The position numbers and the translations under genes are program-made. Below are positions 25,735 to 33,646 of a DNA stretch of 34,882 nucleotides, one piece after another. The first letter of the stretch is position 1. Each line of letters starts with the position of its first letter. Under the pieces are notes generated by a model. That model saw only the letters and a list, made by a program, of their open reading frames with translations, made no database searches and was not told where the DNA came from. This stretch comes from an uncultured Bariatricus sp. (GTDB lineage Bacteria; Bacillota; Clostridia; Lachnospirales; Lachnospiraceae): contig CAKRCD010000020.1 of the NCBI GenBank assembly GCA_934307065.1, positions 1 to 34,882 of the forward strand, read 5' to 3'.

Positions 25735-27207
25735 CTACATTACACTAGCAGCAATTGTACTGAAAAATGCCTCCAACGGCGAAGCATAGATTCCTAAAAC
25801 AACCGCAGCAACAGCCAAAATAACAAGCGGAACTGTCATTAATTTGTTAGGTTCACACTTTTCAACTGTTGAGTAATCAAAATCTGCTCCCGGTAAAAAT
25901 GCCTGAATCGAAATTGTAAGAAGATATCCTGCTGTCAAAAATGCACTTGTAAGTAATACTACCGGACCAATCCATGCGCACGGCATTCCACTTGTGAGAG
26001 AACCCATTGCAATGTTCCATTTGCTAATGAAACCAGATGTAGGCGGAATACCAACCAGTGTAAGTCCGAAGATTGTAAAGCACCACATAACAATCGGCAT
26101 TCTCTTTCCAATACCCTTAAGCTGATCTACTCTTGTACAATGTGTTTTGTAAATAATTGCACCCGCTGACATGAACAGACCATTCTTAACTACTGAATGG
26201 AATACTACGTGCATCAATGCACCAACCATTCCAACCGGTGTCAGAGTTGACAGACCAAAAAGCACATAGGAAACCTGGCTGACAGAAGAATATGCCAGAC
26301 GTTTCTTTAACAATTTTTCCTTATAAGCCAACATAGAACCCATAAATACAGTAATCAATGTAAGAACGACCCATGCATACTGTACCCATGTTCCTCTGAT
26401 AAAGTCTGCACCCACCTGATAGAAAACCACACGAATCACTGCAAGTACACCGGCTTTTGTAATAACACCGGAAAGAACTGCAGATGCAGGTGCCGGTGCT
26501 ACTGGATGGGCTGTAGGCAGCCAGCCATGTAACGGAAACATACCTGCTTTTGCGCCAAAACCAACAATTGCAAGGAATACAACAACCAGCATCACGGATT
26601 CATGACCTGCCAGTTTGGCTGCATCCAATGTTCCACCCGGAACAAATTCAATACTTCCGTAAATATTCATAAAGAAGAAGGCAATCAGCGCCATAGATGC
26701 ACCGAAGATTGAGTAGAACAAATACTTAAGACCTGCTGAAATTGCTTCTTTCGTTCTTGAATGAAGAACCATAGGCAAAGTCAGAAGAGTCATGCCTTCA
26801 TAGAACATATACATCGTCATAAAGTTACCTGCCATGCCAAGACCGATCAGCACACCAAGTGAAAGTAAATAAAACAGATAATATCCCTCGTTATTATCTT
26901 CATGCTTCATATACTCAAATGAGAAAATTCCTGCTAACAGCCACATTACAGAAACAATCATAGTAAACAGAATCGTAAGTCCATCTACTTTTAAATAGAT
27001 AGGTAATGTTTCTGTAAGGTTCAATACAACAAAGCTTCCTCCGGTTACCACGGCAATCAACGTAAGTACAAAATTGATAACAAGAACTGCGCCTACATAC
27101 ATTTGGCGAAAAGAACGATCTTTAAAACGTTCTTTTATCACAAGTGTCAAAAGTGCCATGATGATTGGGAATAGAACCGGTACAATTAATAAAATATTCG
27201 TTTTCAT
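25735..27207 (-). CDS. MrpD/NuoM-like ion-conducting subunit (tandem paralogue 1)
   Basis: 490 residues, ~14 hydrophobic segments. Ion-path residues are Glu137 (FYEGMTLLTLP), Lys220 (FGAKAGMFPLHGWLP) and a Lys in FHSVVKNGLFMSAG. The APAPASAVLSG segment is nearly the same as in the 661-residue subunit. The FLPGADFDY motif near the C-terminus is shared with the following gene. It begins 15 bases after the MrpD-like gene upstream. All catalytic ion-path residues are kept, so it is likely functional rather than a decayed copy. Confidence 0.9.
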   Translation of the reverse strand: MKTNILLIVPVLFPIIMALLTLVIKERFKDRSFRQMYVGAVLVINFVLTLIAVVTGGSFVVLNLTETLPIYLKVDGLTILFTMIVSVMWLLAGIFSFEYMKHEDNNEGYYLFYLLSLGVLIGLGMAGNFMTMYMFYEGMTLLTLPMVLHSRTKEAISAGLKYLFYSIFGASMALIAFFFMNIYGSIEFVPGGTLDAAKLAGHESVMLVVVFLAIVGFGAKAGMFPLHGWLPTAHPVAPAPASAVLSGVITKAGVLAVIRVVFYQVGADFIRGTWVQYAWVVLTLITVFMGSMLAYKEKLLKKRLAYSSVSQVSYVLFGLSTLTPVGMVGALMHVVFHSVVKNGLFMSAGAIIYKTHCTRVDQLKGIGKRMPIVMWCFTIFGLTLVGIPPTSGFISKWNIAMGSLTSGMPCAWIGPVVLLTSAFLTAGYLLTISIQAFLPGADFDYSTVEKCEPNKLMTVPLVILAVAAVVLGIYASPLEAFFSTIAASVM

Positions 27208-27222
27208 TCCTTTTTCTCCTTC

Positions 27223-28719
27223 CTATCCAAACATTTCAAGGCCCTGACGAATCATTGTAAGGAACGGATCCGAACAGATACCAAGTACAAAATTCAAGAT
27301 AATAAATCCGACCATAGAAATAATGAATGCGATGTCCTTCTTATCCGGAACAGCCACAATCTTATTATTACCGTCTGTCTTAGAGAACAGAACAATGATG
27401 GCTGGGACATAATACAATGCATTCAGCACCGTACTGATTGATAATACCACTAAGGTAGGAATTACTTTCTCCGGCATACCGATAGATGCTGTTGCGAAAT
27501 ACATCTTTGATACAAATCCGGCTGTAAGCGGAATACCTATCATAGATAATGAACCAATTACAAAAGCAATTCCGGCAAGCATATTTCTTCTTGCAGCACC
27601 CTTTAAGTCTACAAACTTTTTGCTTCCACCAGACACTTCCATGAATCCACCAGCAGAGCAGAACAACATTGGCTTTGTTACCGCATGTGCAAGGATATGG
27701 AAACATGCTGCTATCATTCCCACTTCGCTTCCAATACCAATTCCCATGTAAATGTATCCAATCTGAGCCACACTTGAATATGCAATCATTCGTTTCAAGT
27801 CTTTCTCTTTCAACGATCTTAAAGATCCCATTACCATTGCAAGCAAGCCCATTACGAACAACACGTTTACTGCCTTTGATGCATAAACCACATCAATACC
27901 GATTACACGGTAGAAAATCTTGATTAACAGAATGATATATGCTTTCAAAACCAGACCGGAAAGAATCGCACTGGAAGATGATGTTGAGGTTCCATGTGCA
28001 TCCGGCAGCCATGAATGGAACGGATACAAGGCACTCTTAATTGCAAGTCCGATAGAGAACAGGCAGATGATGATTTCAAGTGGGAACACATATTCTCCTG
28101 TACTTGCAAGCACAGCCACGCTCTCTTTGATATTCGACATCAGCAAGTGTCCTGTAATATCATATAAAATACAAATACCAATCAGGAAAAGACCAGAACC
28201 AAGAAGGCTCATGATTAAGTATCTTGTAGTAGCTACCAAAGTTTCCTTTGCTTTTCTCAGCATTACAATTGCACATGATGCAAGTGTATTAATTTCCACA
28301 AATACATATGCAGTAAACAAGTCGTTTGTGTAAATCAGTGCAAGCATAGAACTGAAAAGCAAACTAATCATCAGGAAATAATGATTCACCTTTGTGTCCT
28401 CTACATCGTGGAAGATATGTTTCATACCACCAAGCAGCGACAACATAATAACTACACAGAATGCGGAAGCCATCAGCGCTTCCAGCACACCAATTCTAAT
28501 TTCATTTCCGAACGGAGCCGGAAAATGCCCCATCCAGTATACATAATATTCGCCAGCCTTAAGGGTATACCCTAATACGGCAAATGACATTCCTCCGATA
28601 ACAGTAATCGCGGAAAGCACAAGATTTCTCGCTGCCTTCGGCTTAAGAACCGCACAAAGCACACCGGAGAACATTGCCAGAATGATACTGAAAAACGGAA
28701 AATTTTGTACAAATTCCAT
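27223..28719 (-). CDS. mrpD: MrpD-like ion-conducting subunit
   Basis: 498 residues with ~14 hydrophobic segments. Ion-path residues are Glu142 (FVEINTLASCA), Lys228 (GLAIKSALYPFHSWLPDAHG) and a Lys in HAVTKPMLFCSAGG. The segment GTSTSSSSAILSGLVLKAY is characteristic of MrpD and MbhH. It directly follows the mrpC-like gene: the TAA stop of mrpC is immediately followed by its ATG, the conserved Mrp order B-C-D. Among the four antiporter-like proteins this is the best MrpD orthologue. Confidence 0.92.
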   Translation of the reverse strand: MEFVQNFPFFSIILAMFSGVLCAVLKPKAARNLVLSAITVIGGMSFAVLGYTLKAGEYYVYWMGHFPAPFGNEIRIGVLEALMASAFCVVIMLSLLGGMKHIFHDVEDTKVNHYFLMISLLFSSMLALIYTNDLFTAYVFVEINTLASCAIVMLRKAKETLVATTRYLIMSLLGSGLFLIGICILYDITGHLLMSNIKESVAVLASTGEYVFPLEIIICLFSIGLAIKSALYPFHSWLPDAHGTSTSSSSAILSGLVLKAYIILLIKIFYRVIGIDVVYASKAVNVLFVMGLLAMVMGSLRSLKEKDLKRMIAYSSVAQIGYIYMGIGIGSEVGMIAACFHILAHAVTKPMLFCSAGGFMEVSGGSKKFVDLKGAARRNMLAGIAFVIGSLSMIGIPLTAGFVSKMYFATASIGMPEKVIPTLVVLSISTVLNALYYVPAIIVLFSKTDGNNKIVAVPDKKDIAFIISMVGFIILNFVLGICSDPFLTMIRQGLEMFG

Positions 28720-29100
28720 TTAGTACACCCCCTGCTCTTTCTGCATTTTTGTAACGATTTCTTCCAAGTCAAGTGTTCCATATGCCCGATAAAGACGTAC
28801 TGCCAATGCAAGGAAGAATGCAGATACGCTGACGGATACTACGATACCTGTCAGTACCAGACCACTTGGAATCGGGTTGATGTATGCTTCAAAATCTGTT
28901 ACACCATCTACGACAATCGGTGCTGTTCTTCCTACTACATATCCTTTTGCAGCCAGGAACAGATAAATCCCCGTGTCCATGAAGTTAAAACCAATAATCT
29001 TTTTAATAATATTTCTATTCAGCAGCAGAGTCGTAAATCCAATACCAAAGATAATCATTGCTGTTGCTTCATAGTAGTTTGTAAATAATCCCTGCAACAT
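28720..29100 (-). CDS. mrpC: MrpC/NuoK-like subunit
   Basis: 126 residues with three hydrophobic helices, the NuoK/MrpC/MbhG pattern (FGIGFTTLLLNRNIIKKIIG; then NPIPSGLVLTGIVVSVSVSA). NuoK-type subunits carry part of the transmembrane ion path and bridge antiporter subunits. It ends immediately before the MrpD start and begins one base after the MrpB-like gene ends, indicating tight coupling. The cytoplasmic tail (about 20 residues) is charged. Confidence 0.92.
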   Translation of the reverse strand: MLQGLFTNYYEATAMIIFGIGFTTLLLNRNIIKKIIGFNFMDTGIYLFLAAKGYVVGRTAPIVVDGVTDFEAYINPIPSGLVLTGIVVSVSVSAFFLALAVRLYRAYGTLDLEEIVTKMQKEQGVY

Positions 29101-29101
29101 A

Positions 29102-30022
29102 TTAGATAACCTCCCTGTTGAATAATGAATAAAATCCGTACATTGTACACATTACAATAACCCCAACTGCAATGTTCAGTGGGAAGATAAGTCCCGCACT
29201 AACGATGTCTCCCGGCACCCCTGTCGGAATAATCGAATGCAGATGGTTTGCTCCTGTATAGAATGAATAGCTCTTTGCTACTGCATAGAAAGTAAGCGCA
29301 CTTACAACAATTGTATTAAAGGTCTTATATGTAAAGAACTTTCTGCTTGCTTCTACGCCATAGGCATTACAGTACAGAATCAGGGATGCTCCCATAATCG
29401 CACCTCCTGAGAATCCACCACCAGGAGAAATATGTCCGTTCAGAACAACGTAAATACCAAACATCAGCGCAATTGGTATCAGAAGTCTGGATACATTCTG
29501 TAAAATAATATCCGGTTTCGGATCATAGATTGCATCGTCATCTTCTTTTCCTTTTTTCTTTTTGTCATTACGTAACAGAATCATTACAGTTCCCGCAGCA
29601 ACAAAAAGAACGGTTGATTCACCAAATGTATCAAATGCACGATAATCCAGAATCATTCCGGCTACAATATTTACCGCACCGGTATCTTTCATTCCGTCTT
29701 CAATGTATTTCTGTGATACTTCATTATTAGCCGGATTATCCGGGTCTCCGAATGACGGGAGCTTGGATACCGTAATCAACATACATACGATGATAATCAG
29801 TGCAAGTACAACCGCCATCACTTTGTAGAATTTCTGATATACATGAATTTCATTCTTTCCAATCCATTCATCAAAACGTTCTGCAATTGTTTTCTCATGA
29901 TGCTTTTCGGCAGTAACCGCTGCCTCTTCTTTTGGTTCTTCCTTTACATCATTGTTCTGTCCAATAATGTAATCTCCGTCAACCCATGCCAGAAATTTGG
30001 ATTTCTCTTTATTTGTCTTCAT
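29102..30022 (-). CDS. mrpB: Fusion of MrpA C-terminal (MbhE-like) domain with MrpB
   Basis: 306 residues. Residues 1-65 are a charged cytosolic extension. A helix and a segment typical of the MrpA C-terminus/MbhE follow (DTGAVNIVAGMILDYRAFDT, then FGESTVLFVAAGTVMILL). The second half is MrpB/MbhF (GHISPGGGFSGGAIMGASLI). In Mrp the first part belongs to the long MrpA protein, while in archaeal Mbh it is separate (MbhE). Here it is fused to MrpB. The start overlaps the end of the preceding small MrpA-tail gene by 14 bases, and GGAGGAGG precedes the ATG. Confidence 0.88.
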   Translation of the reverse strand: MKTNKEKSKFLAWVDGDYIIGQNNDVKEEPKEEAAVTAEKHHEKTIAERFDEWIGKNEIHVYQKFYKVMAVVLALIIIVCMLITVSKLPSFGDPDNPANNEVSQKYIEDGMKDTGAVNIVAGMILDYRAFDTFGESTVLFVAAGTVMILLRNDKKKKGKEDDDAIYDPKPDIILQNVSRLLIPIALMFGIYVVLNGHISPGGGFSGGAIMGASLILYCNAYGVEASRKFFTYKTFNTIVVSALTFYAVAKSYSFYTGANHLHSIIPTGVPGDIVSAGLIFPLNIAVGVIVMCTMYGFYSLFNREVI

Positions 30023-30269
30023 CGATACCCTCCTCCTTCATGGCTCCTACTTTCTTCAATGTCACAAAGAACAGGATACTGGTTACACCCGCGCCTACTG
30101 CTGCCTCTGTTATCGCAAGGTCAGGCGACTGTAAAATCAGCCAGAGTATTGACATTACAAGACTGTACGACATAAAGATAACCAATGAAACCAACAAGTT
30201 ACGTGACAATGAAACTGCCAGTGCACAGACAACCAAGAAAGTGAGTAAAATAATTTCAAATATTTTCAT
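30009..30269 (-). CDS. MrpA-tail/MbhD-like membrane subunit (DUF4040 type)
   Basis: 86 residues with three hydrophobic helices and the motif SPDLAITEAAVGAGVTS, the hallmark of the MrpA C-terminal part and of MbhD/MbxD. In a normal Mrp operon this is part of MrpA; here it is a separate small gene as in Mbh/Mbx gene clusters. Its ATG overlaps the TAA stop of the mrpG gene by one base, and its end overlaps the next gene by 14 bases. Confidence 0.9.
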   Translation of the reverse strand: MKIFEIILLTFLVVCALAVSLSRNLLVSLVIFMSYSLVMSILWLILQSPDLAITEAAVGAGVTSILFFVTLKKVGAMKEEGIDEDK

Positions 30270-30592
30270 TACTCAACCACCTCACATTCCTCTTCAATCT
30301 TCTCGTTTGTCTCAATCTCAAGCTTACAAATCAAATGACTGCTGATTGGGTTTGCAAGCCACATAAAGCCTACGATTAAGATTAATTTCAAACTCATGGT
30401 TGAGAAGCCCTCAAGAATAAGTAAGCCTAACAGAATCATAAGTGTTCCCAAGGTATCACATGCTGCTGCAATATGCATTCTGTTCAGAATAAAGTTAAAA
30501 CGGAACACTCCAAAGATTGCAACGCCTATTACAAACAAACCAACCAGAATCAGAACAGCCGCGATGCCAAAACGAATCCATCCAAGTATCAT
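30269..30592 (-). CDS. mrpG: MrpG-like subunit
   Basis: 107 residues with three hydrophobic helices. The core VFRFNFILNRMHIAAACDTLG is the MnhG/PhaG signature (R-hydrophobic-RMHA-K/D-T-G type). The frame opens at 30679, but AGGAGG just upstream of the ATG at 30592 and the normal family length make 30592 the start. It lies one base after mrpF and overlaps the MrpA-tail gene by one base. Confidence 0.9.
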   Translation of the reverse strand: MILGWIRFGIAAVLILVGLFVIGVAIFGVFRFNFILNRMHIAAACDTLGTLMILLGLLILEGFSTMSLKLILIVGFMWLANPISSHLICKLEIETNEKIEEECEVVE

Positions 30593-30593
30593 A

Positions 30594-30920
30594 TTATGAC
30601 TCCTCCTTTCCAGTCTTCTGTTCTTTCTCTGCTTTTCTCTTATTGTAAGAAGATTTGTAAACATTCGTAAGGACAACAACTGCCAGGAAACTAATCAGTG
30701 CGTAAATCAAAGCTACATCGACAACATATTGTTCACCGATATAAATAGCAACTACACAAATTAAAATGATTGTCTTTGTTCCTACAAGGTTTACAGCAAT
30801 CAGACGGTCTGTAAACCGAGGTCCCAGAATTGCTCTCAGCAGGCAGAAAATAACTGCAATAGCAAGGACAATCATAGCTACAAGCATCAGTCCTCTTATT
30901 GCCATATTCAACATATCCAT
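30594..30920 (-). CDS. mrpF: MrpF-like subunit
   Basis: 108 residues with three hydrophobic helices. The segment LRAILGPRFTDRLIAVNLVG is the MrpF/MbhB signature (RGPTxxDRxxAxD-type). The C-terminus is Lys/Glu-rich and cytosolic. AGGAGG precedes the ATG. It begins two bases after mrpE ends and is followed by mrpG, the conserved E-F-G order of Mrp and Mbh operons. Confidence 0.9.
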   Translation of the reverse strand: MDMLNMAIRGLMLVAMIVLAIAVIFCLLRAILGPRFTDRLIAVNLVGTKTIILICVVAIYIGEQYVVDVALIYALISFLAVVVLTNVYKSSYNKRKAEKEQKTGKEES

Positions 30921-30922
30921 TC

Positions 30923-31396
30923 CTATACCTCCTCGATTCTGTGCAATTTCTGAACAAAAATTGAACTTTCAATTCCTTCAGCCATACTCTTATCCAGACA
31001 ATGTACGCAATATGTATCCCCCTCTAACGATACAGTAATTGTTCCCGGAGTTAAAGTAATTGAGTTTGCTAACATAACCTTTGAAGCCTGCTCTTTCAAA
31101 TCTGTTTTGAAATAAATGATTGCAGGTTCAAATTCCAGCTTCTTGCTTAATGTCATCTTAATAACAACAATATTAGCCTTAATCACTTCCCAGATAAGAA
31201 TTCCAAGATACTCTACCAGATATGGAAGTCTCTTCACTGAGAATCCGCCCGAAGCGCCTTCTTCAAGACCATATTGCAGATGCTTTTTGGAAAAATAAGT
31301 AAGGGCAGCGGATAATACCACACCAAAGATGCAGATTTCCACTGTTATTTTTCCATTAAAAATAATCCATAGTACAAAAAGTGTTAAGAAAATCAA
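30923..31396 (-). CDS. mrpE: MrpE-like subunit
   Basis: 157 residues with two N-terminal hydrophobic helices and a cytosolic MrpE/MbhA domain (LANSITLTPGTITVSLEGD, a strong family signature). The start is a TTG at 31396, preceded by GGAGGAGG. It overlaps by four bases the stop codon of a 43-residue small gene upstream, so the two are probably translationally coupled. MrpE is an accessory subunit of Na+/H+ antiporters. It is the first recognisable subunit gene of this operon. Confidence 0.9.
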   Translation of the reverse strand: MIFLTLFVLWIIFNGKITVEICIFGVVLSAALTYFSKKHLQYGLEEGASGGFSVKRLPYLVEYLGILIWEVIKANIVVIKMTLSKKLEFEPAIIYFKTDLKEQASKVMLANSITLTPGTITVSLEGDTYCVHCLDKSMAEGIESSIFVQKLHRIEEV

Positions 31397-31524
31397 TGTC
31401 CTCCTCCCTCCTGTTCTTCAGCCACGTATCCAGGTCCGTGTCCATGATTCACATCTGCGGATACATAGAACAGAACACCGATACACAAAATGATAGCCAG
31501 ACAAAAGCTCATCCATTTTTTCAT
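31393..31524 (-). CDS. Small membrane protein (43 aa) leading the Mrp-like operon
   Basis: A 43-residue frame starts at an ATG with GGAGGTGAGAG upstream. Residues 3-23 form one hydrophobic helix (KKWMSFCLAIILCIGVLF, then YVSAD), followed by a polar tail with HGHGPGY and a GGGH end. Its TGA overlaps the TTG of mrpE by two bases in a TTGA arrangement. The good ribosome-binding site, the coupling and the promoter about 50 bases upstream make it a real gene. It resembles no family I can name. It could be a small accessory subunit, with His residues facing outside if the helix is a signal anchor. Confidence 0.7.
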   Translation of the reverse strand: MKKWMSFCLAIILCIGVLFYVSADVNHGHGPGYVAEEQEGGGH

Positions 31525-31572
31525 GACTCTCACCTCCATGATTTGTAAATATTTAATAAATATTATCTATAA

Positions 31573-31601
31573 ATTTTACCATTTATCTCGTATTTCGTCA
31601 A
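31573..31601 (-). promoter_or_regulatory. Promoter of the Mrp-like operon
   Basis: Minus strand: TTGACG (31596-31601), 17 bases, TAAAAT (31573-31578). This is the strongest sigma-A-type promoter in the window. A short palindrome AGTCA-ATA-TGACT (31621-31633) lies 20 bases upstream of the -35. Confidence 0.72.
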
Positions 31602-31700
31602 CAATACCCCCTATTACAATAGTCAATATGACTTATTAGATTTTTCCTATTAACCGATTATTTTTTCAGAAATATACGCATTTTAGTCCAATATTTTATT

Positions 31701-31740
31701 AAAAAAGGGAAAAACGGCCTATGTGTGCGCCATTTTTCCC
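31701..31740 (-). terminator. Rho-independent terminator of the NBP35/ApbC-like gene
   Basis: GGGAAAAATGGC and GCCGTTTTTCCC (31729-31740 and 31707-31718 on the minus strand, one G-U pair) with a 10-base loop, followed by TTTTTT. It separates this gene from the Mrp-like operon downstream. Confidence 0.85.
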
Positions 31741-31801
31741 TAAAACGTATATATTGTTATATTAGTGCAAAAAATTACAATATACAAAATTATTTCTAAA
31801 A

Positions 31802-32650
31802 TTAAGCTTCTAATACAGCAGAAATATCGTTCAGATATTCATTCTTAATCTTATAAAATTCTTCCTTATCCACTGCGTCTGCAAGCTGCGCGTCAATCGG
31901 CATCTTTCCGATTACCGGAATATGAAGTTCTGCTGCAATGGCATCAATGTTGCTCTCTCCAAACACATTAATATGCTTTCCGCAGTCCGGACATACCAGA
32001 TAACTATAATTTTCAACGATTCCAAGCACCGGAACTCCCATATGTTTTACCATATTATAAGACTTCTTCACAATCATACGAACCAAATCCTGAGGTGATG
32101 TAACAATCACTGCCCCGTCTACCGGAAGTGACTGGAATACAGTAAGCGGAACATCTCCGGTTCCAGGAGGCATATCTACCAGAAGGTAATCCAAATCGCC
32201 CCAGACAACATCTGTCCAAAACTGTTTTACGACTCCGGCAATAACAGGACCTCTCCAGATAACCGGGTCCTCTTCGCTGTCAAGCATCAGGTTAACTGAA
32301 ATAATCTTTGTTCCATCTTCAGCTACTGCCGGAAGAATTCCGTCTTCGCATCCCATTACTTTGCCATGGATTCCGTACATCTTCGGAATAGATGGACCTG
32401 TAATATCTGCATCCAGAATACCAACCTTGTATCCCTTTTCCTTCATTGCTCTTGCAAGTGATGCAGTTACCATAGATTTACCAACGCCGCCTTTGCCACT
32501 AACAACACCAATGACTTTCTTAATATTCGAGTGTGCGTTCATTTCTTCTTTTAAGCTTTTTTTCTGACTTGGACATCCACCTGCATGTGGGCAGCTTGAA
32601 CAGCTTCCCTCGCAGCTCTGTCCAGCATTTTCTGTGTTTTCACTACTCAC
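31802..32650 (-). CDS. Iron-sulfur cluster carrier, ApbC/NBP35 family P-loop ATPase
   Basis: 282 residues. The N-terminus has a ferredoxin-like Cys set (Cys13, 17, 20, 26; CEGSCSSCPHAGGC) as in eukaryotic NBP35. The deviant Walker A SGKGGVGKS is at 51-59, DMPPGTGD is the switch region, and YLVCPDCGKHINVFGE holds the CxxC that binds the transferable cluster. It delivers 4Fe-4S clusters in the cytosol. The start is GTG at 32650 with GGGAGG upstream. This family is also called 'Mrp', but it is unrelated to the Mrp antiporter genes downstream. Its neighbourhood has many Fe-S proteins; a terminator separates it from them. Confidence 0.92.
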   Translation of the reverse strand: MSSENTENAGQSCEGSCSSCPHAGGCPSQKKSLKEEMNAHSNIKKVIGVVSGKGGVGKSMVTASLARAMKEKGYKVGILDADITGPSIPKMYGIHGKVMGCEDGILPAVAEDGTKIISVNLMLDSEEDPVIWRGPVIAGVVKQFWTDVVWGDLDYLLVDMPPGTGDVPLTVFQSLPVDGAVIVTSPQDLVRMIVKKSYNMVKHMGVPVLGIVENYSYLVCPDCGKHINVFGESNIDAIAAELHIPVIGKMPIDAQLADAVDKEEFYKIKNEYLNDISAVLEA

Positions 32651-32723
32651 TGTTATTTCCTCCCTATATTCCTATGTCTTAAGGTATATTTTCACACCAT
32701 AATAGGACATATATTCTTCTTAT

Positions 32724-32751
32724 ATTGTACCATGATTTTTACCTTTTGCAA
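32724..32751 (-). promoter_or_regulatory. Promoter of the NBP35/ApbC-like gene
   Basis: Minus strand: TTGCAA (32746-32751), 16 bases ending in ATGG, TACAAT (32724-32729), i.e. a TG-extended -10. Confidence 0.6.
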
Positions 32752-32797
32752 CATTGGAATTTTTTTCATCTTTCTTTAAAAAATTCAATAAATATAA

Positions 32798-32826
32798 AAG
32801 TGTGCAGAATTTTCTTCCACACACTT
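32798..32826 (-). terminator. Terminator of the amino acid ABC transporter operon
   Basis: AAGTGTG and CACACTT form a 7-base stem with inner GAA/TTC pairing. On the minus strand it is followed by TTATATTTATT. It lies about 25 bases after the ATPase stop codon. Confidence 0.7.
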
Positions 32827-32851
32827 CATTCTATCATTCATACAAATTTTG

Positions 32852-33646
32852 TTATAAAATTTTCGATAAAAATTCTTTCAAACGTGCATCCTTTGGATGG
32901 TCAAACAATTCTTCCGGTGTATTTTCCTCTTTAATCTGGCCATCATCAATGAATATTACCCGATTCGCTACTTCTCTGGCAAATCCCATCTCATGAGTTA
33001 CAACAACCATGGTCATGCCTTCACGTGCCAGCTCCCGCATAAGCTCCAGGACTTCGCCGACCATTTCCGGGTCAAGTGCCGAGGTTGGTTCATCAAAGAG
33101 AATCACATCCGGATTCATTGCCATAGAACGCACAATTGCAATCCGCTGCTTCTGTCCGCCAGAAAGTGTGGACGGATAAACATTTGCCTTATCTTCCAGT
33201 CCAATCTTCTTCAGTAGTGTCATAGCCCGCTCTTTTTCTTCTTTTTTAATCTGTTCTTTCGTCTGCGTAATCGGAGTTTTTTCCTTTTTAAACAAATTAG
33301 CTCTTCTGGCTTTCTTCAAGTCCTGACACCTTAAATATACCGGAGCCATCATAATGTTATCAAGGACCGTCATATTGTTAAACAAATTAAAATGCTGGAA
33401 TACCATTCCCATATGACGTCTGTGCTTATTAATATCCACCTTCATATCTGCAATATCTTCGCCATTAAAGATAATACTTCCGCCTGTAGGGTCTTCCATG
33501 CAGTTCAGACATCTTAAAAATGTGCTCTTACCAGAACCAGATGGTCCGATAACTGCCACAATATCGCCTTTATTGATGGTAATATTAATGCCTTTTAGAA
33601 CTTCTACATTACCAAAACTTTTTTCAAGATTAATTACGTCTATCAC
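32852..33646 (-). CDS. Polar amino acid ABC transporter ATP-binding protein (GlnQ/HisP-type)
   Basis: 264 residues. Walker A is GPSGSGKST near residue 34. The signature [20 protein letters not shown], Walker [15 protein letters not shown] and the switch His in [14 protein letters not shown] are all present. The protein is about 20 residues longer than usual because of a Lys/Glu-rich insertion near residues 120-145. The start is GTG, with AAAGGAG upstream. It overlaps the permease gene by 17 bases. It powers uptake with the permease and binding protein encoded just upstream. The amino acid transported cannot be told. Confidence 0.92.
   Translation of the reverse strand: MIDVINLEKSFGNVEVLKGINITINKGDIVAVIGPSGSGKSTFLRCLNCMEDPTGGSIIFNGEDIADMKVDINKHRRHMGMVFQHFNLFNNMTVLDNIMMAPVYLRCQDLKKARRANLFKKEKTPITQTKEQIKKEEKERAMTLLKKIGLEDKANVYPSTLSGGQKQRIAIVRSMAMNPDVILFDEPTSALDPEMVGEVLELMRELAREGMTMVVVTHEMGFAREVANRVIFIDDGQIKEENTPEELFDHPKDARLKEFLSKIL

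Noticed and set aside
20362..31524. Energy-converting hydrogenase or complex I encoded by the membrane operon
   Set aside because: I looked for NuoB, NuoC/D, NuoH and NuoI-like genes (quinone/NiFe and ferredoxin subunits) and found none; only the ion-pumping arm is present.
31621..31633. Operator upstream of the Mrp-like promoter (AGTCA-ATA-TGACT)
   Set aside because: Only five bases per arm; no second copy was found and no known regulator motif matches.
31802..32650. The P-loop gene as an antiporter component because the family is also named Mrp
   Set aside because: It is a soluble ApbC/NBP35 ATPase with a CxxC, separated from the antiporter operon by a terminator and a promoter; the shared name is coincidental.
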